DNA of 64,000 bases from Methylobacter sp. S3L5C (GCF_022788635.1 NZ_CP076024.1:1612001-1676000), one strand, 5' to 3'; counted from the stretch's first letter, positions 43,279 to 52,743 are shown. Notes: generated from the sequence alone by a model not told the origin. Made by a program: numbers and translations.

Positions 43279-46245
43279 TTACATTTTTGCGCTTAACTGA
43301 ACACCATACCAAACCGGATAAGGGTAAGGACTATAAGAGTTCCAGCCCTGCTCGTGCTCATTATTATTAAATAAGTTTTTGACTATAAAGCTGGCATCCA
43401 AAATATTGTTTTTGGTACCAACACCCACAGCAAGGTCGGTTAAACTTCTTGGATTAGTCGTGCCGTAAACTGACAAATTGTCGGTGTTATTGTAACCACT
43501 CTGGAAATTGGTCGTCACGCTGGTATGGAACACATATTTATTATAAAAGGGCTTGCTATAATCGGCACCGACAACAAAACTCCATTTGGAAGCACCGGGC
43601 AAGGTTTTACCGCTCATATCAACAAAGCTGCCGGGCAGGTACGCCAACTCTTCCGGCTTGGCGGCATTTTTGTAGTCTACATATTTGGCAATGTTGTAGG
43701 CACCATTCAAGCGCAATGACAAGTCAGGAATTAGATTAAATACACTATCCAACTCGACACCATGCACACGGACTTTGTTAACGTTGCCTTGTGCCGCCGT
43801 ATAGGCCAATGGATTGACTACACCGTTGGCAATATTTTGATTAGTCGAAAATTGGTCGACCACTTGAACGGTTTGTTGATAGTTTTTTATATCCATTATA
43901 AAAGTATCAACATTAACGATCACCTTCTTATCCAGCCAGAATGATTTCAGTCCCAATTCTGCGGCGTTGGTTTCTTCGGGTTTAACGGTATCTGGTAAGC
44001 CATTGGTAACAATTGCAGAACCCGATTTTTGACCATATTGCCAAGACACATAGGTGGTTAAGTCGTCATTGATCTTGTAAGTCGGTGTAAATTGACCGGT
44101 AAACAATACAGCGTCATATTCACTATTAGCCGTATTATATAATTGCCCAATTTGGTTGGCGCGGACTGTTTTTGCGGTGCCAATCTGGGTTTTTTGGGCA
44201 GCGGTCAGGCTATTGTAAGCCGCCCCAGCGGTATTGGTTATCGCCGTGCCAAAGTAGCGGTTAGCCACACTATCTGCCAGTTGTAATTGAGTAGCAGAGT
44301 TGGCGCCTAAAACACCTGTAGCGTTGGAGTTAAATCCTCCCGTTTGGACACCGCGCACGGCAACAGGATTTAAGGCGGACCCCGCTCCGTTGGCAGTGAC
44401 GATTCTGTTATCAGCTGTTTCGCGATGCTCCTTGGTTACTCGTAAGCCGGGAATTAAAGAAAATTTGTCGGTAAAATGCAATTCTCCTTCACCAAAAATA
44501 GCGCCGGATAACGTACTGACTTTGGTTGCCTGCTTGACACGTGCGTCTTGTAAAGAATCTTTAAGCAGTGCCAGTCCGGCACCCCGATTGGTACCCGCAT
44601 TTTTATCCAGGATATTGTATTGCGCATTGGTGGCAAACCACGCGCCGGCATCAGATCCCCAACCATTTTTTGAATCAATGGTATCGTTGGTTTTCATTCC
44701 AAATAGACCGGCTTTATAATCAAAAAAACCGCCGAGGTTATTTTTGATTTTAATTTCCTGGGTGTATTGTGAATAATTTACGCCGCCACCGTTATCGACA
44801 TTGATATCGAAAGGTGTGTATTCGTCATTGTGTGCGTCGAATCTATATTGGCGCACTGCGGTAATGGAACTTAAAACATGGTCAGCAACACTCCAGTCAG
44901 TCTGTAGTGAAGCCCCTTGATTGGATACGGTTTGACCTTTATTTTGATCAAACCACACGGTTTTGCGCGCTTCACCGCCAATATAATCGTTCCAGTTAAA
45001 ACCCCGGCCCTGGAAATAAGCACGTGGGCCGGTAAATGCGCCGGAAGTATTGGTAAAACCATACAGCCTTGTTGATGCCAGCGACCCTGCACCATTCGGA
45101 TCTACAAGGCTGCCATTGGCATAATTTTGGGGTTGGGCATGATAGAAATTCAGGCCATTTTGAAGTTGTGGTTGTTTGGGCTCAAAATCAGCCATTAATC
45201 TTGTAGTTATAGTAGAGGTAGGGGTAAACAGTAACTGCATCCGTCCACTGAGTCGGTCCCTGTTATAAAGACTGTAGTTTGAATCATACTCCTGCCCATA
45301 GTAACCTTTTGCTTTGTCGACAATGAAGGAGCCCCGCCAGGCCAATAGATCATCAACCACAGCGCCACCAAGTGCACCTTTAATAACAAGGGTTTCTTGT
45401 TGCCCATAGGCTACGGAGAGATCGGCTGTAGGAGTAAATGTAGGCGCCTTGGAGGTAATAATAACTTTACCTGAGCTGGCACTTAAACCGCCTTCGGTAC
45501 CTCTTGGGCCTCGTGTAACAACTGCGTTATCAACATCGTAAAAACTAAAGTTGGCCAGTTGCGATAAGCCATAGCTGACATTGTCGACCGTTATGCCAAC
45601 GCTCGGATCTTGGGTTTCTGTAAATGACCGTTTGCCTACACCACGAACAGAAAGGGAGGCGCCTCGGGTATTATTTTGGTTAAACTGGACGTTTGAAGCG
45701 CGTCGTGTAATACCACCCAAATCTTGCACAAGTTGTTTATCAAGATCCTTGCCTGAAATAATTGATTCTGACTGTTTTACATCATGTAGCTTTTCAAGCA
45801 ATGGTTTTGCGCGGCGGCCACTAACAACTACTTCACCAAGATCCTTGGTTTCCTCAACTTCTGCTTGAGCAACCACTTCGGCAGGCTCGGTTGTCGCTGC
45901 ATCTGGAGTTTCTGCGCCAATAGTAGATGTAGCGGATGTAGCCGGTATCGCTCCCGTACCAGATGTTGCACCAACTTTTTGCGCCGCTTGTAATTGCTCC
46001 AGTTGCTCGCGTAAACGGGCATTTTCCGCCTGCAATTCATTCACCACATCGACTTTATGAATTTTGTTTTTTGATTTTCTCTTGCTGTCAGCTGCGTCAG
46101 CATCCTCAATAGCCATTATGGAAGAGCAGGCCACCAAAGCCGCTGCCACGCAGACAGAAAGTGTTTTTTTACGGCTTACTGTATGAGGTATACCCTGCTG
46201 TCGGCTAATGCCGTCTGTAAAAGCACTTATTGAGTTATAGTTCAT
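43279..46245 (-). CDS. TonB-dependent outer-membrane receptor with N-terminal coiled coil
   Basis: The 988-residue protein has an unusual leader (signal-like segment at about residues 29-52, ending EDADAADS), a predicted coiled coil (about 66-92, VNELQAENARLREQLEQLQ), a Ala/Thr/Glu-rich linker, a plug domain (about 130-260; DLGEVVVSGRR may be the TonB box, and NNTRGASLSVRGVGKRS is typical) and a 22-strand barrel ending PYPYPVWYGVQLSAKM. It imports a large ligand using energy from TonB-ExbB-ExbD, encoded near 54-56 kb. The ligand is unknown; no siderophore or cobalamin genes are adjacent. The coiled coil before the TonB box is uncommon. Confidence 0.9.
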   Translation of the reverse strand: MNYNSISAFTDGISRQQGIPHTVSRKKTLSVCVAAALVACSSIMAIEDADAADSKRKSKNKIHKVDVVNELQAENARLREQLEQLQAAQKVGATSGTGAIPATSATSTIGAETPDAATTEPAEVVAQAEVEETKDLGEVVVSGRRAKPLLEKLHDVKQSESIISGKDLDKQLVQDLGGITRRASNVQFNQNNTRGASLSVRGVGKRSFTETQDPSVGITVDNVSYGLSQLANFSFYDVDNAVVTRGPRGTEGGLSASSGKVIITSKAPTFTPTADLSVAYGQQETLVIKGALGGAVVDDLLAWRGSFIVDKAKGYYGQEYDSNYSLYNRDRLSGRMQLLFTPTSTITTRLMADFEPKQPQLQNGLNFYHAQPQNYANGSLVDPNGAGSLASTRLYGFTNTSGAFTGPRAYFQGRGFNWNDYIGGEARKTVWFDQNKGQTVSNQGASLQTDWSVADHVLSSITAVRQYRFDAHNDEYTPFDINVDNGGGVNYSQYTQEIKIKNNLGGFFDYKAGLFGMKTNDTIDSKNGWGSDAGAWFATNAQYNILDKNAGTNRGAGLALLKDSLQDARVKQATKVSTLSGAIFGEGELHFTDKFSLIPGLRVTKEHRETADNRIVTANGAGSALNPVAVRGVQTGGFNSNATGVLGANSATQLQLADSVANRYFGTAITNTAGAAYNSLTAAQKTQIGTAKTVRANQIGQLYNTANSEYDAVLFTGQFTPTYKINDDLTTYVSWQYGQKSGSAIVTNGLPDTVKPEETNAAELGLKSFWLDKKVIVNVDTFIMDIKNYQQTVQVVDQFSTNQNIANGVVNPLAYTAAQGNVNKVRVHGVELDSVFNLIPDLSLRLNGAYNIAKYVDYKNAAKPEELAYLPGSFVDMSGKTLPGASKWSFVVGADYSKPFYNKYVFHTSVTTNFQSGYNNTDNLSVYGTTNPRSLTDLAVGVGTKNNILDASFIVKNLFNNNEHEQGWNSYSPYPYPVWYGVQLSAKM

Positions 46246-46936
46246 TATTTATTTTCCTTGATTAAAAATTCAAACCCATGTGACAGCTTCAAGTATTTGA
46301 AATGTATTTTTGGTTTTTTGCTAAGCTAATGCCGGCACACGTTGATTTTATAGCCAATTTAGCTGGTGACATCCCTGAAACGGGCAGGGTTATCAGGTAC
46401 TAAAGCAAGCTCTGTACCAATTTTGAAATAGCTGGAATTTTTCTTTGAAATAGAGTGAAATGACAAGGCAAGATATTGATTTATAGTGATAATTATATTT
46501 TTTTGCGGAGATGTTTTTCTGTAATTAACGAGATAGGCAGAGGCAATTAAGGTTCTTTTACCTGCTTATGAATATGCACCCTCTGTTGATATAGTGTTTG
46601 TTAATCAACAGTCGTACCTTGTTAATCAGTTGATGTTTCACCAATAATTGTTAGTGCCGTTATCATGAAAAACGGCTGCGTAACATCAATAACCCTGTTT
46701 TTTTTTTGCAGGCTTCCGAGGCAAAACCATGGGTTAATCAAGTCTTGTAGGGAATAAGGTCGCTTAAATATCGAGGGGATTTATACGGATTGGATTTTCA
46801 GGTATTTCAATGTTGATGACAGGCAACGAACTGAAAGTTTTGTAAAACGGAGGAAGCTGTTTTTTAGAAGAAATGCGCTGAATGCAGGTAGGGTAATTAA
46901 AGCGAATAACAGGGGAGGACTTTATTAAAAAACCTT
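46246..46936. other. Gene-less stretch upstream of the TonB-dependent receptor
   Basis: This AT-rich region of about 690 bp holds no open frame that I can support. It contains the receptor promoter presumably, and short dyads such as TTGTTAATCAACAGTCG near 46590-46630, but no clear repeat family member. Confidence 0.5.
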
Positions 46937-46937
46937 C

Positions 46938-46968
46938 GGCGGGTTAGGGTAACAATCGCCAACCCGCC
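46938..46968 (-). terminator. Terminator of the cytochrome c' gene
   Basis: GGCGGGTT (46938-46945) pairs with AACCCGCC (46961-46968). Read on the minus strand, the stem is followed by GAAGGTTTTTT, giving a plausible rho-independent terminator about 40 bases beyond the stop. Confidence 0.65.
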
Positions 46969-47009
46969 TTTTGTCAAAAGATCATGCAGTCGCTATTTTG
47001 AACAGGGTT

Positions 47010-47471
47010 TTACTCCTTGATACGAATCAGGTCATGGCAGCCTTTGCAAGACTCACCGACTTTGCCAAACTGGGTCTTGATCAAATTGACATCACCGGTT
47101 GCTGCCACTTTTGCCAATTCGTTTGCCGCTTCATTAAAGGTATTGGCCGCGACGGTCACTTCGGCTTTTTTCTGGAAAAATTCCGGTTTAAGACGGGTTT
47201 TTACCCAGCCAATACCCTGATCTGTCCCTTCACCATAGAGTGCGCCCAATCCTGAGTTGGCAATGGCTGCAATGGCATTGGCCGCTGCCGTAACGGTATC
47301 TTTGTTATAGGTTTCGGGGTGATCGACTACCTGGCTTTTTATTTTTTGAACATTCCAGGCCGCAAATGAGTAGGCAGACTGACGAAATCTTATTTGTTCT
47401 TCAATGGGACCGGCTATGGCCGCGGTCCCGGTTGCAGCAAGCAAAATCGCGAGTGTTAATTTTTTTTTCAT
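47010..47471 (-). CDS. cycP: Cytochrome c' (class II, four-helix bundle)
   Basis: The 153-residue protein has a signal peptide (about 1-20, ending TAAIA-GPIEEQ) and the C-terminal haem site ESCKGCHDLIRIKE, typical of cytochrome c'. The helical pattern IRFRQSAYSFAAWNVQKIKS matches helix 1, where the conserved R and F/Y line the distal pocket. These proteins bind NO and may protect against nitrosative stress; they are frequent in methane- and ammonia-oxidising bacteria. A cytochrome b561 gene lies upstream on the same strand, separated by a MITE. A lysine-rich leader MKKKLT and an AAGGAA-type site support the start. Confidence 0.93.
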   Translation of the reverse strand: MKKKLTLAILLAATGTAAIAGPIEEQIRFRQSAYSFAAWNVQKIKSQVVDHPETYNKDTVTAAANAIAAIANSGLGALYGEGTDQGIGWVKTRLKPEFFQKKAEVTVAANTFNEAANELAKVAATGDVNLIKTQFGKVGESCKGCHDLIRIKE

Positions 47472-47511
47472 TTTTTGGTTCCTTATTGAGTGTTATAAAA
47501 ATGTTGATGCC

Positions 47512-47723
47512 TTAGGCGATTTCCTGTGAAGAATATACCCACGTCGCTGGTCTTTTTATTCATTGGCTGCGTTGTCAAAATAGTTACGTAGTCAGCTACG
47601 CGCCTATTTTTCCGCCTCGGCAACTGCTCCTGCGTTACTCTACCTCCTGCATCCTTGCAGTCGTTGAAAATAAACAAAAATCCTGTGCCACTTGGGACTA
47701 TTCATTCTTGGACATCGCCTTAA
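47512..47723. mobile_element. MITE-like element, copy 2 (longest)
   Basis: The 212-bp element starts TTAGGCGATTTCCTGTGAAG and ends, complemented, TTAAGGCGATGTCCAAGAAT, giving imperfect terminal inverted repeats of about 24 bases. It shares CTGGTCTTTTTATTCATT, the AAAATAGTTACGTAG/CTACG..CTATTTT hairpin and TCCTGTGCCA with copy 1, and has an extra 45-50 bases (CCTCGGCAACTGCTCCTGCG and following). Its right end overlaps the stop codon of the cytochrome b561 gene (47720-47722). Confidence 0.8.
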
Positions 47724-48439
47724 AAACTTGATGGTGCCTGTGCTGTTTGTTGTTGGCTTTGAACGGGATATAGTTGCGTTATTCCGCCAGAAACACCCCA
47801 CACCACAGTGCCGGAAATAATCATCGACAAAATAAAGCGCATTGGGCCAAAGCTTTTATCGGGGGTTATTGCCATTGCTTCTGCCAAGGCGACGGGGATC
47901 TCTTTTTTTCCGGTCAGCATGGGAGTCACCAGATTGGTTTTTTTTACCCATCGGTAAAAAATGATGGCGACTATATGCAAAACAACAAACCCTAACAAGA
48001 CATAGAAGGTGGTACTGTGCAAGCCGGTTAACTTGTTGCTAAAAGACTTGTCGACAAAGTCGAACAACGGCCCTTCAAAGGCGATATCGTCGTTGGCAAA
48101 CAATCCGGTACCTACCTGCACAGCAACTGTAGTCAGCAGGGCTATAACTGACAGCGCTCCTAACGGATTATGACCGATACCCTGCCAGCGACCTTTAAGA
48201 TAAGCGGCAAGTCGTGAAAAGGTCGGAAAGAAGGTCGAAAATCGGGAATGTGTCGAGCCAATGAAGCCCCAGATAATCCGAAAAATCAGTAAACCCAAAA
48301 TAAAAATACCTAAACGACCATGCCAATCAATGAGCGATCCACCGATTTTGGCGGTGATGTAAGAGGCTGCCACAGAAACTGCCAGTAGCCAATGAAACAG
48401 CCTGTGTGGCAAGTCCCAAATATGAATAGTAACTTTCAT
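47720..48439 (-). CDS. Cytochrome b561-family membrane protein
   Basis: The 239-residue inner-membrane protein has four or five spans. Candidate haem-ligand histidines are in HIWDLPHRLFHWLLA (span 1), DWHGRLGI (span 2) and LHSTTFYVLLGFVVLHIVAI (span 4), fitting a diheme b561 of the bacterial type. It probably passes electrons from quinol to a periplasmic c-type cytochrome, most simply the cytochrome c' downstream, a common pairing. The C-terminal tail is Gln/Ser/Pro-rich and its TAA stop is formed by the end of a MITE, so the tail may have been altered by the insertion. Confidence 0.88.
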   Translation of the reverse strand: MKVTIHIWDLPHRLFHWLLAVSVAASYITAKIGGSLIDWHGRLGIFILGLLIFRIIWGFIGSTHSRFSTFFPTFSRLAAYLKGRWQGIGHNPLGALSVIALLTTVAVQVGTGLFANDDIAFEGPLFDFVDKSFSNKLTGLHSTTFYVLLGFVVLHIVAIIFYRWVKKTNLVTPMLTGKKEIPVALAEAMAITPDKSFGPMRFILSMIISGTVVWGVSGGITQLYPVQSQQQTAQAPSSF

Positions 48440-48455
48440 CTTGATTCACCTTTAT

Positions 48456-49076
48456 TTAACTGGCGTACTTAACTGAACAGCCGTATGGTTTGGTATTGGT
48501 TTTGGTGATTTTTCTGCCTGCAGCAAGATCGGCCAAGGCTGCACTGATGTAATTTTCGGCTTTGGCAATGTCAGACTGATCGGCAGAAGGGATACTGTCT
48601 ATGCCACCTTTGTAAACCAACACGCCTTGCGGATCGATAATAAAAAACTGTGGCGTATTGGTTGCACCGTAAAGCTTGCCGATTGAACCATTACTGTCCA
48701 GAACGGTATTTGTTGGGGTTGCGCCGCGATGAGTATTCAGTTTCTGCGCGGTTTCACCGGTAACATTACCTTCTTTACCCGGTGCTGAAGTGATGACCTG
48801 TAGCCAGACAATGCCTTTAGCGACGGCATCTTTTTGTAAGGCAGGAATATTGCCGCTTTCATAGTGTTTTACGACGAACGGGCATTCATGGTTGGTCCAT
48901 TCCAAGACCACGGTTTTTCCCCGTAAGTCGGCAAGGTTGATGGTACTGCCATCAGCGGCTGCTCCGGAGAATAAAGGTGCCGGCTTATCGATTATGGATT
49001 CGGAGTGAACTGCCACGGATGTAAAAGCGAAAGCCAGGCTTAATAAAGCCATTGGGTAAAATCGATATAAAAACAT
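48456..49076 (-). CDS. Secreted redoxin (thioredoxin-fold) protein
   Basis: I choose the ATG at 49076 (MFLYRFYPMALLSLAFAFTS, 206 residues) since ACGGAG lies upstream and a signal peptide follows; the open frame extends to 49172. The domain is AhpC/TSA-redoxin-like: PAPLFSGAAADGSTINLADLRGKTVVLEWTNHECPFVVKHYE split over residues 22-65, with a single cysteine in ECPF where thioredoxins have CXXC. A second cysteine is near the C terminus (PYGCSVKYAS). NTPQFFIIDPQGVLVYKGGIDS is typical of this subgroup. It is periplasmic; likely a peroxide or thiol reductase. The cytochrome b561 gene follows after 17 bases. Confidence 0.85.
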   Translation of the reverse strand: MFLYRFYPMALLSLAFAFTSVAVHSESIIDKPAPLFSGAAADGSTINLADLRGKTVVLEWTNHECPFVVKHYESGNIPALQKDAVAKGIVWLQVITSAPGKEGNVTGETAQKLNTHRGATPTNTVLDSNGSIGKLYGATNTPQFFIIDPQGVLVYKGGIDSIPSADQSDIAKAENYISAALADLAAGRKITKTNTKPYGCSVKYAS

Positions 49077-49515
49077 ACAAACTCCGTAATAATTATAAAA
49101 GGGACGGTAAAAATCGTGACAAGTCGTTGGTGATGATTTGTCAGTATAAATCCGACCTAAATTGCCATACATTCAATGATCCCTTTATACATATACTCCA
49201 CACTGTCATAACTCGATCATAAATTCCGTAAACATGACCGTGCTGAGTATGCGTATAACGAGATCCCAAAAAATATTAAAAAGGCAGAAAATCAATCCAT
49301 TGTGTTCCTGCCAAAACTGATCCATCACTGGCGAATAATTAACTGATTGGTAATGTTTATTGGTTTTATCGACTTCCTAAACAAGGAACTTGATCACATC
49401 GACTTGCCTGTTGACGTTACCTTTGTCAGTTTATTCGTTTCCTGATAAGGAGATAACCGCTCCATGGATATCTTCTTAATTCTTACTCTTCCTGCATTAT
49501 TTGCCCGGGTAATGA
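49077..49515. other. 439-bp spacer
   Basis: Between the redoxin gene and the DsbD-like gene I see no supported gene, repeat or strong hairpin. A plus-strand frame at 49464-49682 is mostly antisense to the end of the DsbD-like gene. Confidence 0.5.
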
Positions 49516-51660
49516 CTAGAGCGCTGTTTCTACCAGTAGCGAGGGAGCAACGGCTTTTGTTACAATTTCCGGGGTCAATATCTGGGGGAGTACAACCGGA
49601 TTTTTTAAATTGCCGATTCCTCCCGGATAAAAGACATAAAGCGGTACACCGCTACGGCCAAATTCGGCAAGAATTTTGGTGATTTCAGCATCGCGGTTAG
49701 TCCAGTCGCCTTTTAGATAAGTAACATCCGCTTTTTCAAAAGCATCAATGACTGAATCCTGACTGAGGGCAACTTTTTCATTAACCAAACAGCTGATGCA
49801 CCAGGCTGCCGTCAAGTTAAGAAATACCGGTTTGCCTTCGCTACGTAATTTGGTTAAACGCTCTGCGGAGTAAGATTCCGAATTATTTGCAGAGGCAACC
49901 TTTAGCGAGGGCGACGCAGGGGCTGTTTCTATGCCAAAGTAACTTCCGATTAAAGCCAGCCACAGCGAGAATCCGGCAACGCTGGCGCCACTGAGTTGTG
50001 TGGATCTTTTTGCTGTTTTGGTGGCTTCGTAGAGCCAGGCAGCAAAGGCGATGATAACCATCCCGCCTAAAGCGATAGCAACGGCATTAACGCCGGCTTG
50101 TTGTGCCAACACCCAAACCAGCCAAACTGCTGTTGCATACATGGGAAATGCCAAGCCCTGTTTTAACCTATCCATCCACAGGCCAGGCTTGGGTAATCGT
50201 TTTTGTAAGGAGGGCCACTGGCTTAATAGTAGATAAGGTAATGCAAGTCCCAAACCCAGGCAGAAAAATACCGCTAACAAGGCAGCGGGTGGTTGAGTTA
50301 AAGCAAAGCCCAGCGCAGCTCCCATAAACGGCGCGGTGCAAGGTGTCGCAACAATAGTGGCCAAGACACCGGTAAAAAAGCTGCCACTGTAGCCGCTGCG
50401 TCCGGCCAATGAGGAACCGATTCCCATTACCGAGCCGCCAATTGAAAATACACCGGACAGACTAAGTCCGACGGTAAACATTAAATAGGCAACTGTCAGC
50501 ACAAACAGCGGTGATTGAAATTGAAAGCCCCAGCCAATTTCAGCGCCACCGGCTTTTAACGCAATCAGTGCGATACCCAGCAACCCAAAACTCACCAGTA
50601 TGCCCAGCGTGTAGGCCAAGCCATGCAGGCGGTTTTGCCGCGGTGCTTGCTGTGCATGTTTTATTAAGGCCAAGGCTTTAATGGACAGTACCGGAAAAAC
50701 GCAGGGCATCAGGTTTAATATAATGCCGCCCAGGAAGGCCAACAGTAAGGCGGAGGCGAGTACCAAGTCGGGTTTTTCGGTATTGATGGGTGCAATACCG
50801 GCAACCGTTTTACCTGTAACGTTTACACTATATCCGCGTGTAACCGTGCCGCTGCTACCATTTTCGGTAATTGTTAAAATACCGGTCAGGTTTTCGCCGG
50901 GAGATAATGGTGCATCTCCCGGTTTTAGTTGTAACTCAATGGTATTACCTGAAAATTGCCAGGGTTGTTCCGCACCGTGTGCAACATTTCCCCATTTGGC
51001 TGGATAAAACCGGATATTTTTAACCGCGGTGGGTTGTAGTTCGGCATCCGTTATTTGCAACGATAAGGTCTTTTCGCTGTGCGTCAATTTTATCGGCCAA
51101 GGATTTATCTTCGGCAAACCGGCAAGAGCGGTTTTGATCAGCGGACTGCCGTTTCCAGTGTTGGTACCGGGTAAAACAATCGGTAAAGACAGCGTTAAAT
51201 CGACTTTTTGAGGAATACATATTTCTTCACAAACCAGCCATTTTACTTTGGCATTAATACGAAATTCGCTGCCGACGACACTATCAAGCGGCACTTTAAT
51301 GCTGGAAAGTAAGGTAACTTCGTTTTCATAGCCGTAATTGGTTACCGGTCCCATAACAATGCGACCAGGAGTCGGCCATTGAATTTCACCGGCTGTTGCG
51401 CCGGCAGGCAGAGTATAGACAATTGTCGTGGGTAAACCGGAATCTCCGGGGTTTATCCAATAGGTATGCCAATGAGGAATAATGCGTTGATGCACACCTA
51501 CCAAAATTTCATCGCCCGGATGTACGGCACCGACAGAGGCAATCAGTTGCGCCTTGACCTGGTCGGTTTCTGCTGCAAACGAGTCGGCCTGTGCGTTAAG
51601 ACTGCACATGCCAAGCAAAATAAATACAATAGTCAGTAGGCGAAATTCAAACATAAACAT
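49516..51660 (-). CDS. DsbD/ScsB-like thiol:disulfide interchange protein
   Basis: The 714-residue protein has a signal peptide, an N-terminal DsbC/ScsB-type domain (about 25-260, with VKWLVCEEICIPQKVDLTL carrying a CXXXC pair), eight membrane spans (about 300-560) including LNLMPCVFPVLSIKALAL and VATPCTAPFMGAALGFAL, whose two cysteines relay electrons, and a C-terminal thioredoxin domain with TAAWCISCLVNEKV (CXXC, about residue 630). It carries reducing power from cytoplasmic thioredoxin to periplasmic proteins. Periplasmic redoxin and peroxiredoxin genes in this region are plausible clients. The start may be the ATG at codon 3 (51654). Confidence 0.92.
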   Translation of the reverse strand: MFMFEFRLLTIVFILLGMCSLNAQADSFAAETDQVKAQLIASVGAVHPGDEILVGVHQRIIPHWHTYWINPGDSGLPTTIVYTLPAGATAGEIQWPTPGRIVMGPVTNYGYENEVTLLSSIKVPLDSVVGSEFRINAKVKWLVCEEICIPQKVDLTLSLPIVLPGTNTGNGSPLIKTALAGLPKINPWPIKLTHSEKTLSLQITDAELQPTAVKNIRFYPAKWGNVAHGAEQPWQFSGNTIELQLKPGDAPLSPGENLTGILTITENGSSGTVTRGYSVNVTGKTVAGIAPINTEKPDLVLASALLLAFLGGIILNLMPCVFPVLSIKALALIKHAQQAPRQNRLHGLAYTLGILVSFGLLGIALIALKAGGAEIGWGFQFQSPLFVLTVAYLMFTVGLSLSGVFSIGGSVMGIGSSLAGRSGYSGSFFTGVLATIVATPCTAPFMGAALGFALTQPPAALLAVFFCLGLGLALPYLLLSQWPSLQKRLPKPGLWMDRLKQGLAFPMYATAVWLVWVLAQQAGVNAVAIALGGMVIIAFAAWLYEATKTAKRSTQLSGASVAGFSLWLALIGSYFGIETAPASPSLKVASANNSESYSAERLTKLRSEGKPVFLNLTAAWCISCLVNEKVALSQDSVIDAFEKADVTYLKGDWTNRDAEITKILAEFGRSGVPLYVFYPGGIGNLKNPVVLPQILTPEIVTKAVAPSLLVETAL

Positions 51661-51675
51661 CCGGAATTATCGGTA

Positions 51676-51699
51676 ATAAGGTGATTCCCGAGAAAGAAT
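51676..51699. mobile_element. Solo MITE terminal repeat
   Basis: TAAGGTGATTCCCGAGAAAG matches the MITE terminal repeat (TTAAGGTGATATCCGAGAAT) at 35678-35842. It lies 16 bases upstream of the DsbD-like start; no second end is evident. Confidence 0.45.
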
Positions 51700-51736
51700 C
51701 TTGCATCAAGACTCTGCTTGCCAAGAAAAAACAGGG

Positions 51737-51785
51737 TCCACGAAAATCACGAAAATCACGAAAAGCACGAAAAGCACGAAAAAAA
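51737..51785. repeat. CACGAAAAN tandem repeat
   Basis: After GGGTC, the 9-base unit CACGAAAAT or CACGAAAAG is repeated five times (about 51739-51783). The same unit recurs less perfectly at 56627-56652 and 56932-56961. It spans no gene. Confidence 0.75.
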
Positions 51786-51852
51786 AATAGTTAAAATAAT
51801 ATTGTTACAAGATTTTTGTGGGTTGATTCCTTATTGGAAACCAACCTCGGCC

Positions 51853-52743
51853 TTAACTACGCAATTGTTGGTTAAAAAATTCGATCGTGCGTTGCCATGC
51901 CAATTTTGCAGCAGCTTCGTCAAAACGCGGCGTGGTGTCATTGTTAAAACCGTGTTGTACGCCCGGATAAATGTAGGCTTGATAGTGAATGCCGGAGGCT
52001 TTTAAGGCGATCTCGTAAGCCGGCCAACCCGCATTGATACGCTCATCTTCGCCGGCATAATGAAGTAATAAGGGCGCTTTGATTTTTGCCGTGTCTTCTG
52101 CAGTGGGTTGGCTGCCATAGAAAGGTACACCAGCGGCCAGATCAGGAATTTGTGTTGCCAGAAAATTAACAATACCGCCGCCGTAGCAAAAACCTACCGC
52201 GCCCACTTTACCGTTGCCTTCGGGCAGATTTTTCAAGATGCCGGCAGCGGTGATAAAGTCGGCGTGCGTTTTAGTTTGATCCAGTCCTTTAAACAGCTCA
52301 CGCGCCTTATCTTCATCACCGGGATAACCCCCTAACGGAAACAGGGCATCGGGAGCAAAAACGATAAAATTATCAAGGGCAATACGTCTTGCAATATCTT
52401 CGATATGTGGGTTAAGGCCGCGGTTTTCATGCACTACCAACACGGTCGGTAATTTACCGGTAAATTTTGCCGGCTGAACCAAATAACCACGAATCTTTCC
52501 GTAACCGGCAGGCGAGGGATATTCAACGTATTTTGCCGTCAGTCGAGGATCATCACTGCCTATTTGTTGCGCTTGCGCAAAGTTTGGACTTAAGGCTTCA
52601 AGCAACCCTTCGGCAGTCAAACCCAATACGGTAAATTTTGCCGCCGAAGCCAAAAATCCCCGGCGTGATAATTGGCCGTGGACATAGCTGTCAAATAGTT
52701 TCAGCACTTCCGGTTCGAAGTCTTTCGCGGTTTTACGTGTCAT
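51853..52743 (-). CDS. Dienelactone hydrolase-family protein, Tat-exported
   Basis: The 296-residue protein begins with a cytoplasmic-looking stretch then a twin-arginine signal, QLSRRGFLASAAKFTVLGL (about residues 34-52). The alpha/beta-hydrolase core has nucleophile cysteine in VGAVGFCYGGG, aspartate in HYAGEDERI and histidine in PGVQHGFNND, the dienelactone hydrolase triad (Cys-Asp-His). It resembles YghX-type proteins. The natural substrate is unknown, probably a lactone or ester in the periplasm. It lies between the DsbD-like gene and an SMP-30 gene that may also act on lactones. Confidence 0.88.
   Translation of the reverse strand: MTRKTAKDFEPEVLKLFDSYVHGQLSRRGFLASAAKFTVLGLTAEGLLEALSPNFAQAQQIGSDDPRLTAKYVEYPSPAGYGKIRGYLVQPAKFTGKLPTVLVVHENRGLNPHIEDIARRIALDNFIVFAPDALFPLGGYPGDEDKARELFKGLDQTKTHADFITAAGILKNLPEGNGKVGAVGFCYGGGIVNFLATQIPDLAAGVPFYGSQPTAEDTAKIKAPLLLHYAGEDERINAGWPAYEIALKASGIHYQAYIYPGVQHGFNNDTTPRFDEAAAKLAWQRTIEFFNQQLRS

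Noticed and set aside
49464-49682. 72-codon plus-strand frame at the end of the DsbD-like gene
   Set aside because: Most of it is antisense to the conserved thioredoxin domain of that gene.
51737-51785. Possible CRISPR array from repeated CACGAAAAN units
   Set aside because: Units are nine bases with no spacers and there are no cas genes, so this is a tandem microsatellite.
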